This document shows, piece after piece, positions 1 through 12,800 of a stretch of 64,000 nucleotides of DNA (its first letter is position 1; the number at the start of each line of letters is the position of its first letter). The stretch is from Liolophura sinensis (Eukaryota > Mollusca > Polyplacophora > Chitonida > Chitonidae), in contig NC_088301.1 of NCBI RefSeq assembly GCF_032854445.1, forward strand, positions 47,175,116-47,239,115, written 5' to 3'. The notes beneath the pieces are model-generated. The model saw only the letters and a list, made by a program, of their open reading frames with translations. It searched no databases and was not told where the DNA came from. Both the position numbers and the translations under genes were made by a program.

Positions 1-635
1 TTTTGCTGTGGATAAGAAAAACCCATGGTACATTTATATGAAATCACAAGGCACCTTCTCAAAATGTTTTAAAAGAAACCATTATCCTAAATACTTATTT
101 GTCTTTCTCAAAGGATAATAATTGTATTAAATATATGAAGTTAAACAGAACATGTTTACTGTATGAGTCTGTAATGTGTTGTTCTTAACAGAGATTCACT
201 TACAGTACCCACGTGACTAAACATTAGAGTACCAGTCCTTTTAATTACAAATCTAGGGCCACTTTCACTAAACTTCCTAAGTCATATTTCTTGTAACTAT
301 TTTCGTAAAAGACGTTGTATGGATTATATTACCGTAAGCGAGAAAAGTTACGAAAAATTGATTTGAGTAACATTATAACCTCAGAACCTGTTTACATTGT
401 TGTAGCCATGATGTTGGATTTAAAAAAAAAGTTAACAAATTTTCTGCAAACTGAAAGACACATTGCTAAATGTATGATGTATAAATCCGTTTACAAAGCT
501 GCTTAACAAGAACAAAATGTATTTCAACTCTAGGTGTGCTTGTTGATCTTTTTCTGCCAGAAACAAGTAAATACTCTGACATGTATGAATTTAACTTTCT
601 TATTCTTTGGTGAATGTGATGGTTGTGAATTTTAG
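1..635. other. Sequence 5' of the first visible exon of gene 1
   Basis: AT-rich sequence with no exon I can support. It should be the end of an upstream intron of gene 1, because the exon at 636 starts in mid-codon and a stop codon (TGA, 626-628) lies in its frame just upstream. The only sizeable open frame here (315-506) begins with a non-ATG codon, is low in complexity and matches nothing I recognise. Confidence 0.5.
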
Positions 636-1760
636 TGTCAGTTTTGGGTGTAAGCCGTGCCCTTTCGGGACTAAAGCAGTTAGCAGTCCAAAGGAGAAAT
701 CAGCGTGGGAGTCTCCTTCGACCTATTAGTCCATGTTCAGCCCATCACACAGTGGACACAGGTTTCCACAGTGGGGAGTTTTTGTCTCCAGAAGAAAAGG
801 AATCTGTCGTACCTGCTGTGGAGAAAGAGCAGCAGAAGAAACGCCTGTCAGGTGCTGTGAACATCCTCCTGTCACAGCACAACAGACAGGCCAGGAAAGA
901 GGCATTCAGCAAACATTCCTGGTTCAAAAAATCAGTCTCAAGTCCTTCCTTTCATTTGAATCTATTGCGATCTGGGAAGGACAAGTCGCAGGATTTGTCC
1001 CCACTGTTTCCTGCGCCACCTACTGGGAACACCTTGGATCCTGCCCCAAGTGCTGAAGAGGATATACTAAACAGATTAAGTGATGTGCCCCTTCCCAAGA
1101 AAAACAAAGAGGTGTCAAAGAAACATGGCTACACCTTTCATTTAGGAAAGGTGAAAGCTTGTACAAAGTTTCTCCAGAAGCGAAAATCTCCAGCATCAGC
1201 TCTGGCTCCAGTGCAACATCGAAAAGCGTCACCAAAAGAGTTGCCTAGGGTGCCATCCCCAAAGCATACCATTGCACAGCGGATGGTTATAGATGCTCTT
1301 CAGATCATGCAGCGGTCAAAGCCTAAATTCTCATTTAGGGCAGTTGCAACAAGGGTGTTGGAATTTGTATCCATGGAGAGAAAACTGCGGCGCTGTGTTG
1401 CTCCAAGCAGCAGTACTACCCATGCATTTATATCTTGGGGAAGATTGAAAACTTTCTTCAATGCTGCTAAGACTTGGAAACAGTACACCTTTGAAAAGAC
1501 ATCCAGTAATGACAAACCCCCTGACTTACCTGTTGAAGCTGTGTTTTATCTGGATCCAGAAAAACAGCAACCAGCTCATCAGGGATTACCTTCCCATAAA
1601 GGGACCGTGTCTCACGATGTTTACAGAAGTTTCACAGGGCAGCCATATTACCAGAGATTGTTCCAAGGAATTGTGAGAGAGGACGATTCTGATTCTTCTG
1701 TTTGGTCATCAGCGAACTCTGATGATACCGAGGTGGAATATTTATATAGAGGGGCCAGAG
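636..1760 (+). CDS. Gene 1 exon 1 (first visible)
   Basis: Encodes residues 1-375, a Ser/Lys/Pro-rich, probably disordered region ending in an acidic Ser/Asp patch ([15 protein letters not shown]). Acceptor GAATTTTAG precedes TGTCAG; donor GGCCAGAG|GTAACC, phase 1. The open frame would stop 34 nt past the donor, so the exon is not terminal. The upstream exon that supplies the first base of the first codon is not identified. Confidence 0.8.
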
Positions 1761-3824
1761 GTAACCCTTCCAACAATCCTGCTGTTGTCTTTTAGCCAAG
1801 GAATTCACAGATGGCAATGCATCTTCACATTTCACGTTGAGTGTTTTTCACTTGGTGTTGGAGGTTACATGTCACAAAATTTTTTGTCACACAATTACAG
1901 CAATTGCTGTTCATCCATTCAGCGTGATTTACTCTCAATTTTCAGGTGGAGGGAATCTCACTTCTATCTAAAGTATATTGTCCACAGATAGTTGGGGAAC
2001 GGCAATATAGCAGAATTTTACACATCTCTAAATACACAATTTAAGTCACACAAACCATTCACTCTTTACAGCCATGTCTTGCAAGGTTGCATGCATTTTT
2101 GTTAGTGTGTTTGTTTTCCCCAATTAGTGTATTTTTGTGCACTGTACCTTTGTTGACCTTTTCCTTCCAGCCTTTTACCTTATACTGTGGGATGGTAAGA
2201 TTGTTGTATCAAAATATTCTGAATGTTGTCCTTTATTACAGGTTGAGGTTTATTGTTTCACTTAACACATTTTTCTACTACCATAATTCTTCAACCATTT
2301 CATTAAAAGAATGCATCATTTTGGAGAATTTTAATATGTAAACTGACATGTTTCTACTGGATTAACAGACTCCAATATACTACAGTTGTTGAGCAAAAGG
2401 TTCTCATAGCCTGCCTGAATATATGCTAATTAAGCTTTTGAAAAGGCTGAAGAATTACTTGCAATGAAAAGCACTATTAACTTTATTTTTCTTATGTTGC
2501 CCAAACTGAACCTTGTGTTGCCCAAATGGAACCTTATGTTGCCTATACTGAACATTTAACTGTGACAGTGTGGAGAGGATAACATTCAGTCTACACACCT
2601 CTGTTCATAATGGTTTTAATCTTTACTAAATCAAAGTGTTTGTAAGTTGTTTTAATGATTCTAATTGATAAAATGTGTTTGCTTTTAAGTGTTTATGTTA
2701 ATTATTTTAATTGCTGATATCTACATGTTTTAAATTTGTACCATGTAAACAAAATGTATAGATGATTTTTAATTCTTTATTGTGATTTATTTTAACATCT
2801 TAATCCCAAATGACCTGTATTATGCTACACACCCAGCCATTTTTGGTCCAGCAGATCATCTGTCTTTCAGTTTTAGTTCTAATACAAATAACTTTCCATT
2901 CAATATAAATTTACATGTACACCAATTTCAAACGATCTAGGTTGATAAGTTTTAGTTTAGTTCCACATTCATATACATTTACAGTTGTAAATTTGCATTT
3001 ACGTAGTTATATGTGTTACAAACCATTTTATTGTTTTTTAACCTATAATGCTTTTGGCCTCAGGTGCTGAAGTGACATCACATGACATCAGCAAAGGGAC
3101 ACAAACCCCATGGCGTGGAAAAGAAATCCTGGACCCGTCCCAAGTTGGGCGGGACTCAAGAAAGGGCATGGGTTATGGTAGTTCTGATTCTGAATCGGGT
3201 ACAGATGATGACGAGCATGAAGGTGAAGGCATCTGCACGATCAACATGACTGGGTCAGGACAAACTGTCATGGCCGCTGAGCAGCAGCGCTCAGGCCCTG
3301 CAAGAGGCACAAATGGTGGCGTAGAAATTGATCTGGATGGTGTGGAAACAGCAGATTCCACCATTGTCACACAGGCTCTTGTGCATGATCGTGGAGATAG
3401 ACGACCAAAGACAGGAAAACCAAAGAAATTGCGCAGACGAAAAAGACCCAAATCTGCAATCATTGATGTCCACGATGCTGCTGAGTTTAATGCTGATGAA
3501 GCTCTGTATGAAGATGGCAGGAAGAGGCTGCGAGTGGTTAAAATTCCTGCTTTGCGATCAGCTCCACCTGGTGAGAGGCTTCCAAGGCCAGATCTGGAAG
3601 GACAGGTACTTGAAAATTGTTTTTGTTTGAGAACATGACGAAAACATTGCGTCTTAAAGATGCCAGTGCTACATGGAACTAGACATCCTGTGTAAAAGAT
3701 GTGTAAACTTCTATGTCAGAAGATTTGTTTCAGGTGATTAAAATGATTTGAGAAATAAAGGAGCTCCATATCTTCAGTGTATAAATAGAAATATGTATAT
3801 TGAGCTTACATACCCATACATGTA

Positions 3825-3898
<74 letters not shown>

Positions 3899-6800
3899 CC
3901 CAGTCTGTGTGGAGCATTTTGACTGTTTGTTTCAGTTCATCGTGTGTGATGCTGATGGTTTGTTGCCTGCTCCATCAGTTCTGGTGGAAAGTCGTGGTCG
4001 GGACAGTGTCAAAGTAGAGTGGGAGTTACCCCGGCAACCTGACCCGGAATACAGACTCCTTATCTATGTCGTCAACGTGATAGGGGAAGCTTTTGACTCC
4101 AATGTCAATAGTGATATGAGGTTAGTACAAAAACTAATTTTTGGACAAACATAGTCAAAGATAAAGTTTTTCTACCTTTTTCCTGAAAATTTCTGCTAAA
4201 TCTGAAAAACAAAATGCCAAGAAAGGCTGAACAAATTTTCATTTTCGACTCCAGGATATTATTTTTACAGTTCTTTCAGACATCCATTTATCCTAAAGAT
4301 AACTTTTAAATATTACCTTTCAGCTTTGACTGTAATGTTGATGACAAAGGGAAGCGTGTGTCTGCCATCCAACATTGCTGGAACATAACAGGGAAACACA
4401 AGTGCCTTATCCAAGGACTAATGCCAAACAGGCTCTACAGGTAAAGCGAAAAAAATACCAATCGGCCAATGGGTTAGCAGATCAGGATTCATTTGGCCAC
4501 AACAAGCTCACTTACATAAATATAACGGTGGTTATCGTGCTAGTGCAGCCCAATGACCCAGGAACCTCTCTCACCAGTATGACCTCTGTGAGTTCAAGTC
4601 CAGCTAATTCTGGCTTCCTCTCTGGGAATGATTGCCGGCAAACTACGGATGGTCATGGATTTATCTTACTATAAAGCTGGCCATCTTCGGATAAGTGAAA
4701 TATTTTAGAGTATGGTGTAAAAAACCAATCAAATAAATAAATAAATTAATACATATACACATACTTTCTCAGATCAGTTGCTATAAGTTATGTTATTTGT
4801 TGGAACGAATTCACTTAGTAGATCAGTAATTTTTTATGTACAGAAATATCCCTCATTTGGAGCGTTGGAACTATTCTTCATCTTTGTCCCCAGAATTTAT
4901 GTTGTGGCAAACTACACCATGGTTCATGGACCGAAACCATCTGAGTTCCAGACAACTTCATCCGTGCTCTATTATACAACACTCGGGGCTCCGAAACCTC
5001 CAAACCTGAAGATTCTTAGTGTGGATTTATACCAGGTATGCTCACAGTTTTTGCCAGTTTTTTTTATATTTTACATGAAAGCATACAGTTTTTGCCAGGG
5101 TAGAAGCATTCAGCATGAAAAATTACAGTGTTTCATTAAGTCTTTCTATAACGTACATGTACTATGGAAAATGCACTCTGATAAAGAACTACAACCTTAC
5201 ATGTGCATATAAAAGTGAAATGATATTCCACCTGTGTCATACCTGTAATTAAGCCAGTGTACATGTATGATATATCCTGCTTTAGACTTGTTTGGAGTGG
5301 GAGTTAGCAGAAGTCCATGAAGACTACAGGGTCAAAGGTTTCCGCATCTTCATTAACAACAAGCAACATCCTGACCTCCAGCCCAGGAGAATTCGCCAGC
5401 TTATCATCAATCACATGATTCCAGGTGAGGATTTTATCTTTATGATTTCAGGGCCTCTGTGGTCAAGGTGGTTAGAATATCAGCACGGCATGATGAAATA
5501 TTCTTGAGTATGGCTTAAAACACCAATAAGATAAATAAATAAATCTTTATAATTTATACTTCAGTAACATCCAGTGTTTCTAAAGTGGTAATTTTTGCTC
5601 TGTTTTTTCCTTAAGGATAATAGGCCTGCATTTGCCATGATTTTTCTTTCTTTTCTTTTTTTCTGTAACATCTGTGAAAAGGCAGGTAATGTATATCAGG
5701 GTTGATGGCGGGCGATTCCAAAAATAATCTTGTAAGTACATGATGTATCATGTACATAGTTATGTGTACGTGTGTGTGCGGCTGAATGGTTGTTATAGTT
5801 CAGAAATGTGTAGTGTTGAAGATCTGAGCCTTACATTTCGTAATATTTATTAAAATGTATCCCACGCATTGGTACATTGATAATGTATCTTGTTTTGACA
5901 GGTGATACCCTATCTATAGCTGTCATGGCGATCTCCAAGCATGCAGGTTACAACAGTGACTTATCCAGGACAGTTCGGATTACCTGTCCTCGGCGTCCCC
6001 CTGCTCCCATCATCAGTCAGCAGCCCTCTTACAAAAAGGGCTGTGTATTAGTGGCATGGGATAAACCCACTGGCCATATGCGATCTGGAAGAGATGATGA
6101 TATTTCTCTTTACTGGTGAGAACTTCTCATTTACCTTATATCCAAATATCCAGTACAGGTACATGTATTTGTGGCAACCTTTTCACAGTTGAAAGAGCCA
6201 CTTTCAGTGCACTTTATGGACATTTTAATCTGATTTTGAGAACTAAACTACATTGGTTGGATTGGCCAATTTCAGGTCTTCACTAAAAGTATAGTTTTAC
6301 CAGTCAACACAGAATAATGTTCTCAGAATATGCTTGAATAAACACCTTGTAACTGTGCTGACTGGTTGAAGAATCACAGTAATGCAGAAAATTTGACAAG
6401 CTTGTTTTTCACCTGAGTTACATTTCCTTTGCTAAATCTGAATAAAAGCAGAGTAAATAAATAAATAAATAATAAAATAAACAAAGAAATAAAGTTTCAT
6501 GTGAAGACAAAGTGCATCATGACTGTTGTGAAAATCCCAATATTATATTAGGTTTTAAGTAATAAATGTTTCCTCTAAGGTGATAAATACTATGAAAACC
6601 TCATCAGAAGAAAATGTCTTCATGCTTAGTATGGAATGTTTCATAGATAGATAATATCTGTAATTGTGTTGCCCTTATTTTATGTTTCTACTTGATTAGA
6701 AATGTTTGGATAAAATGATCTTATTTCACAATCCCATTTACTGTTTCTCTAGGACCCACCTTAAACAATACATATCTTTTTCTTTTTTTTTTTGTTGGAC

Positions 6801-9800
6801 ATTATAGTGTGTATACAGATGATAGATGGTATGGAGAAATTCGTGCAAATGCGTCAAGTGACAAGCAAGGGTACCAGTTCTTCCTGACAGATCTGACACC
6901 AGCCCAAAACTATGATGTGGCTGTAAAGGTAAAGCATGGAATATTAAACATTACAGTGTGGAAAGCAAAACCAGAGCAGCAACAACAGAGTGACAGGTGT
7001 CAAATGGTCTCACGTAACCAGTGAAATCTGGTCTCTTGACAATTTATGTCAGCTCGGGTTTTATTCAAACTGTTTATGTAAATGCTTAAATTGTAGCAAT
7101 TTATACACTTCCTAGCATCATGTTGATATTTTTATAGACCAAATTTATTAGACATCACTAGATACCTGACAGACAATAGAAATGATTGCATGGAATCTCT
7201 TTCATGTTGTATTTTGTAAAATTGAAGAATTTTCAACGCTTCTAAGATGAACATATGATATTTAGGTGGTATTTAAGAAACTGTGCCATAGATTGTGAAT
7301 ATTTGCTCTTTGTTGACATCTTAGTAAAACGTGGCTGTTTAAAATGAAGATCTCTTCTATTGATGTGTCTGTGGCCATTTTCTTTCATACCTCATTTGTG
7401 TGATTCCAGACAATCTGTGGCCCGCGGCGAGTGGACAGTAAAGCTGACCATGTATTTTGCCTTAGTGACAGTCCTTTTTCTAATGTCTTACCTGTAATGG
7501 CACCTGCTGCTCCCCACTCCCCCAAGCTCCGGATTGAGGGGCTACATCCAGAGGGCATCGATGTCACCTGGCAAGTGCCTCAGCAGTACGGGGATGCTGG
7601 CATCTCAGTAAGTGATGTTTGACTGTACACATGCTCAGATGCACAACGCTGGTTTTGTTAAAATTATCTTGCCAAGTCTGCATAAAAGAAAAATAAGGAA
7701 ATTCATTTTCATGTGAAATTCAGTGTAAACTTCCCAACATCGTGTTAAATTCTGAGGAAAAACTGTTTCATCTATTGTAATAAATATTAAAGAAAACCTA
7801 TCAGTAGAAAATGTCGTCATGCTGATTTTGTAATATTTGTGCTCTATTCACATGCATGGATAGATAAAATTTGCGATTAGATTGTCCAAAGCCTTTTATG
7901 CTATTTGACTGAATTGTAAATTTCAAATTCCCTGTCAAATTGTTTTATAGCCAACATTTATATGTAAAAATAAGCATGGTTATTGATTATGTATTGAGTC
8001 ATGTTCAGCTTTTTTATCTAAACTTTATGTGCAGGGCTATCAAATGCTGAAGAATGGTAAGCTATACGGCTCAGTAATTCCTCCAGATGTCAACAGCTTA
8101 CGCATCAAGGATCTAATACTGGGAGAAAAAGTGACCCTACAAGTGATTGCTCTAACAGATCACCCTGTGGGCAGATCTGACATGGCACTGACCGACAAGG
8201 ATTCAGGCATTGATGGTTCTAGCCAGCCTGAAGAGAGGGGTAAGTCAAGTGACATAGCTGCCTACTGGCTAAAACAGGCGGTTTTATTTTGTCTTTAGCA
8301 GGGACATGATAGAGCAATCCTGATAGGTGGACATTGTTTTTGTAGTCTAAAAAGATTAGAATGTCTTTGCATATGCATTTAGCTTGTTATCCTGTCAGTT
8401 GATGTCCTGTGGATTGATTTATCACTTTATATGGAGTATTATCTCTGCGTGTGGCTTTGTAAGGTTTGGTTTTCCAGGACCTCACTCTGGCCATGGTTTT
8501 GGATGAGGCACCCATACATCTATAAATGCTATCTTGCCCAAAGCACTTCAACAGAGCTGTAGTCTAGGTTGCTCCAGTGACTGATGTACATAAATGACTT
8601 TAGTGAAGCTTGAAATATAACGAAAAGCTTAGAACTTTATTTGCCACATTTTGACAAATTAATAAATATTCCTAAATCGTAAAAGCAAACCTGCATACTC
8701 TAGCATTCAGATTGTAGTGCCTGTATGTAGTTTGCAATAATCATTATCTACCTTTCTGCCATTAGCTGGTACCTTAAAGGTAATGGCTTTTCAGGTACAA
8801 AATAGACCACGGATACATCAGATTAGTGAGGGTAGGTCCCACGCAGTGTGTAACGTGTAACAGAGTATCCTGCAGTTTTAGACAGTCTCCTGCTGGCCTT
8901 CTCATACTAACCATATTTAACCTTGTGCAGAACCTATGCTCTACATATTTTAAAGCTTGACCTGCATTAAAATTATTTCCACATACACAAAAATATAGCA
9001 AGCCTTCAGGTACAATTTGATTAATGTAAATTTATGGCATAGCTTTTAAGGGTGAAAAAAAGGAGCCTATAATAATCACTTGTATTTTACTTATTTATTT
9101 GATTGGTGTTTTACGCCATACTCAAGAATATTTCACTTATACGACGGCAGCCAGTATTACGGTGAGAGGAAACTGGGCAGAGCCCAGGGGAAACAGACGA
9201 GCATCCGCAGGTTGTTGGCAGAGTTTCCCACGTACGGCCAGAGAGGAAGCCAGTATGAGCTGGACTTGAACTCGCAGCGACCACATTGGTCATTGGGCCA
9301 TGCTCAGGTGCTAACCCCTTTGGCCACGGAGGCTTCCTAATCACTGTCAATTAGTATGGTAAAATCCCCGTACCTACATGTACAGATGACAGTATTTCTG
9401 CGTACTGTATGTGTCTTCTTTAGGCAGTATTCCATTTTAATGAATTAGCTGCATGATAATGACGCCATTAATAGTTGCAATATCATCCCCATTTGCATGT
9501 ACTGTAACATGCTTTACAAATACACATAATGGAATTTATGTTCATCAGAGGTTATTTCCACTCTCATTGGCTGCTTTGTGTGATCTCTTCTTCATGCCTT
9601 ATAATACAGGTGGAAGATTTCCGAATGCAATACTTATACACCATATAAAATAGCTTTGAGAAATTACGCCTTTCATCTGTGCCTGGGTGTTTTGTTTATG
9701 TTTGGTTTTTCTTTTTCTTTTTCTTTGTTGTTTTTTGAACAGAATCAGAGAATCTAAGTTGGAATTCAGTTTAAGTGTAATGGTACAACTTTTGGAAATG

Positions 9801-12800
9801 ATATTTAAATCTGTTTTTTTCTTCCCTTTTTTCAGGTGGGAAAATGAACCTAATCTCAAAACTGACTTTAAATCAGTGCTTGTTTTAGAACAGTCTGCCA
9901 AATTTATAGTTAAATTGTCATCAAAATGTTCAATTTTCTTCAAAATTCAATTTTCTACAGTACTAAATCTTGTACTAAAACTAATCAAAAACCTATATCA
10001 CTTCTTTTTTTTTGTAGTTGTACAAACTTTGTGCTTAATATTATGTATTTGGTATTTATAAAAGAAACACAAATATAACATCAAAGTGATTGACCCTTCA
10101 TATAAGGTTGGGTTTGTATTACATCCAGTTTTTAAAGTTTTCCCCAACTTTGTTTTGTGCAGATCTGTTAGTTGGGGAGAAGTATGCTGGATGTAAACCT
10201 GGTGCCCGTCTGGTGCTACACTACAGTGGACTGGTCATACCTCCCTCTAAAGTTTGGGCAGAGGAAGTAACGGGTCATTCAGCCCTTGTTGTCTGGAAAG
10301 TTGGTCAGTTTGAGAATTGAACAATCTGTGTACACGATGATTTGAAATATTACTGATCCAAAAAAATCTTGTCAGTTAGCACAAGGCAGTTCATAACTTA
10401 AGCTCAAAATACACTGACACTTCATATGAACTGTTGTTATTGGTTAATCCATCAGTTTAAAATTTTAACCTATGGATGTATACCTAAAGGCCAGTTATGT
10501 GTGGATTTTTGGCCCCTTATATACACGCACTGGCCAAAGCTGTTGTAGGGTGATGAGAGAGAAATCCTAGTTACATGGCCTTATGATGTATTTGTTGTGA
10601 CATGTTCTGTTAAGGTTTTCATAATGCCTGTACCAAAGTTAACAAGTAATTTTGTGCTGTTAGTGAAGTAAAATTGTTACCGATGAACAAAAATAGGTTT
10701 TAAGGTTTACAAATGGCGACAAAAATGTGACAAATGGCATGAAGATTTGTCATGTTTTCTTGTGTTTGTAGACGACCATCCAAAGTCTCACTTTGTGCGC
10801 GCTGAAAGTTATCAGGTGACCTGGTGGCCAGGTGATAAACCTGAGGATGACATCAATAGTGATAGCACAACAGGTAAGAACTAAAATAAAAATTGAAGTT
10901 TAAATCTAATGAACAGAGGGTTATTATACTTTCACTATGAACACTGGATCCTCATATGAATGCATTAGCTTGAGAATCCCAATGCGTTTTATACTTTTTC
11001 ATGTCGTTCATTTTAGAGAAGAACATGGTATTTTATTAAAATTTATTATTTATTTTTAATAAATTTATTTATTATCATTTGGTGAATGATAGGTGAATGT
11101 GGCATGCTTTGTAACAAGATTTAAATTTCTTAATATTTATTTTTAAAGGATTATCCTATGGTTATATATATATACCATTGAAATTTCATATGCTGCATAT
11201 GTCAGTTCTTTATTCAGAAACTGATCCAAGTTTAATAATCTGTGTTATAATCCAATGTCATGTTGTTTTTTCAGCTGACCACTTACTAATTACCAACCTG
11301 AAACCATCAACTACCTACACTGTTGTTGTTGAAGCCAGAAAAATGCAGAGATACTCTGATGTGGATGAAGGTATGATATAATACTCCAGTTGTAAGGCAA
11401 ATAGGAAAGTATGAATGATGCTGCTGCGTGTACTTACTGACTGCCTCTCCAGTTATATGTTGAAAGGTCTCAGCAACCTGCGAATGGTAGTTAGTTTCCC
11501 TGCTATGTTCGCTTTTCTGCCACTATAATGCTGTCTGTCATTGTAAGGGTGAAATATTCATGTAAAATATATATAAATAAATATGACAAATTATCCTGTA
11601 TTGCATCTTCCAGTAAAGGTTCTTATAGATGGGATTTCGGGTAAAAGTATGGCGTCGTTGGAAGACAACATTGGTTTATATATATATATATATATTTACA
11701 TGTAATTTCTAGTGACATATTCTGTTAATGTTTGTGATATAGATGGCAAGACCACAGAAGATGATGGGCTCAGTGCATTTATCTTGACCTCAAAGTCAGA
11801 ACAGATGAAGATAAAGACGGCGAGTCCACCTGAGGCTGCAACTCACCTGGGTGTGGTTGCTACTACCTGTAACAGTATCAGGCTTGCCTGGAACCCACCC
11901 AAGGAGCATGGTGTGGAAGTCATAGGTAAGTGGTGTTGGGATTCTTTTTCAGAATGAGGGTAGTGTATACATGTAGCTAATGGAATATCATTCATGAACA
12001 TAACTACTGGTGTTTTTGAATGCCCAAAATCCTAAAAGGAATGTTGTTTGATTTGGACAGTTTTTTTTTTTTTTTTAAATTTCTATGAAGTTCATATGTA
12101 CGTCTTCCTGAGCAGTACATTATGATCTTCATAATTTTATAAATAATATCTGTGGATTCAGATTTCATCTAAAGTTGAATTTCAGTGGTCAGATTTGTTG
12201 ATACTTTTAAAACCTGTAACCTGTAATCAGTTCGTGATTTACCTGAATTTTTTCAGGTATCCGTGTTGACTGCACACCTGCGAAGAGTCACAATCCAGAC
12301 GAGCATGTGTGTGTAGACCTTATGCCAGATGCCACCACTGCCATCCTGGAAGGGCTAGCAGAGCACACAGACTACATGATCTGCGTCACTGCCGTCACAC
12401 AGGAGTTCTTCGAAACACTGCCGGAGAAACACCGTCTAAAGAAGCTTCACGCACTGCCCAAAGATGCCCGTGTGGGACCTGATGATTCCCAGTGGTTGCC
12501 ATGTGCAACTATCATGGGAACAACCTCAGGGACAGACCGACCATGCAATTTGCAGGTGATGAAAGCAACCACATCATCTCTCAGCATATCCTGGACGCCA
12601 GCGGTGGCCTATGGCTCAAATGTCCTCCAGGGAACAATTGTGCGCTGGGTGGACCGGCAGACGGCAAAGAACAAGGACGAAGACTTAATGGTTGCGAGTT
12701 ACGTCAACCTGTTGGCCAATCAGAGTACCTTGACCATAGAGGACTTGATTCCGGGAGCGCAGTACCGAATAGTAGTGGAGGCCGTTGTAAGTCTGAAGAC

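Noticed and set aside
1761-1795. Continuation of the exon 1 open frame to a stop at 1795
   Set aside because: A good donor (CCAGAG|GTAACC) precedes it, and its phase fits the acceptor at 3064 exactly. The residues after it look like intron.
9080-9350. Open frames of 79-86 codons on both strands
   Set aside because: Both derive from a reverse SINE copy; a similar frame at 51568-51792 is the same repeat.
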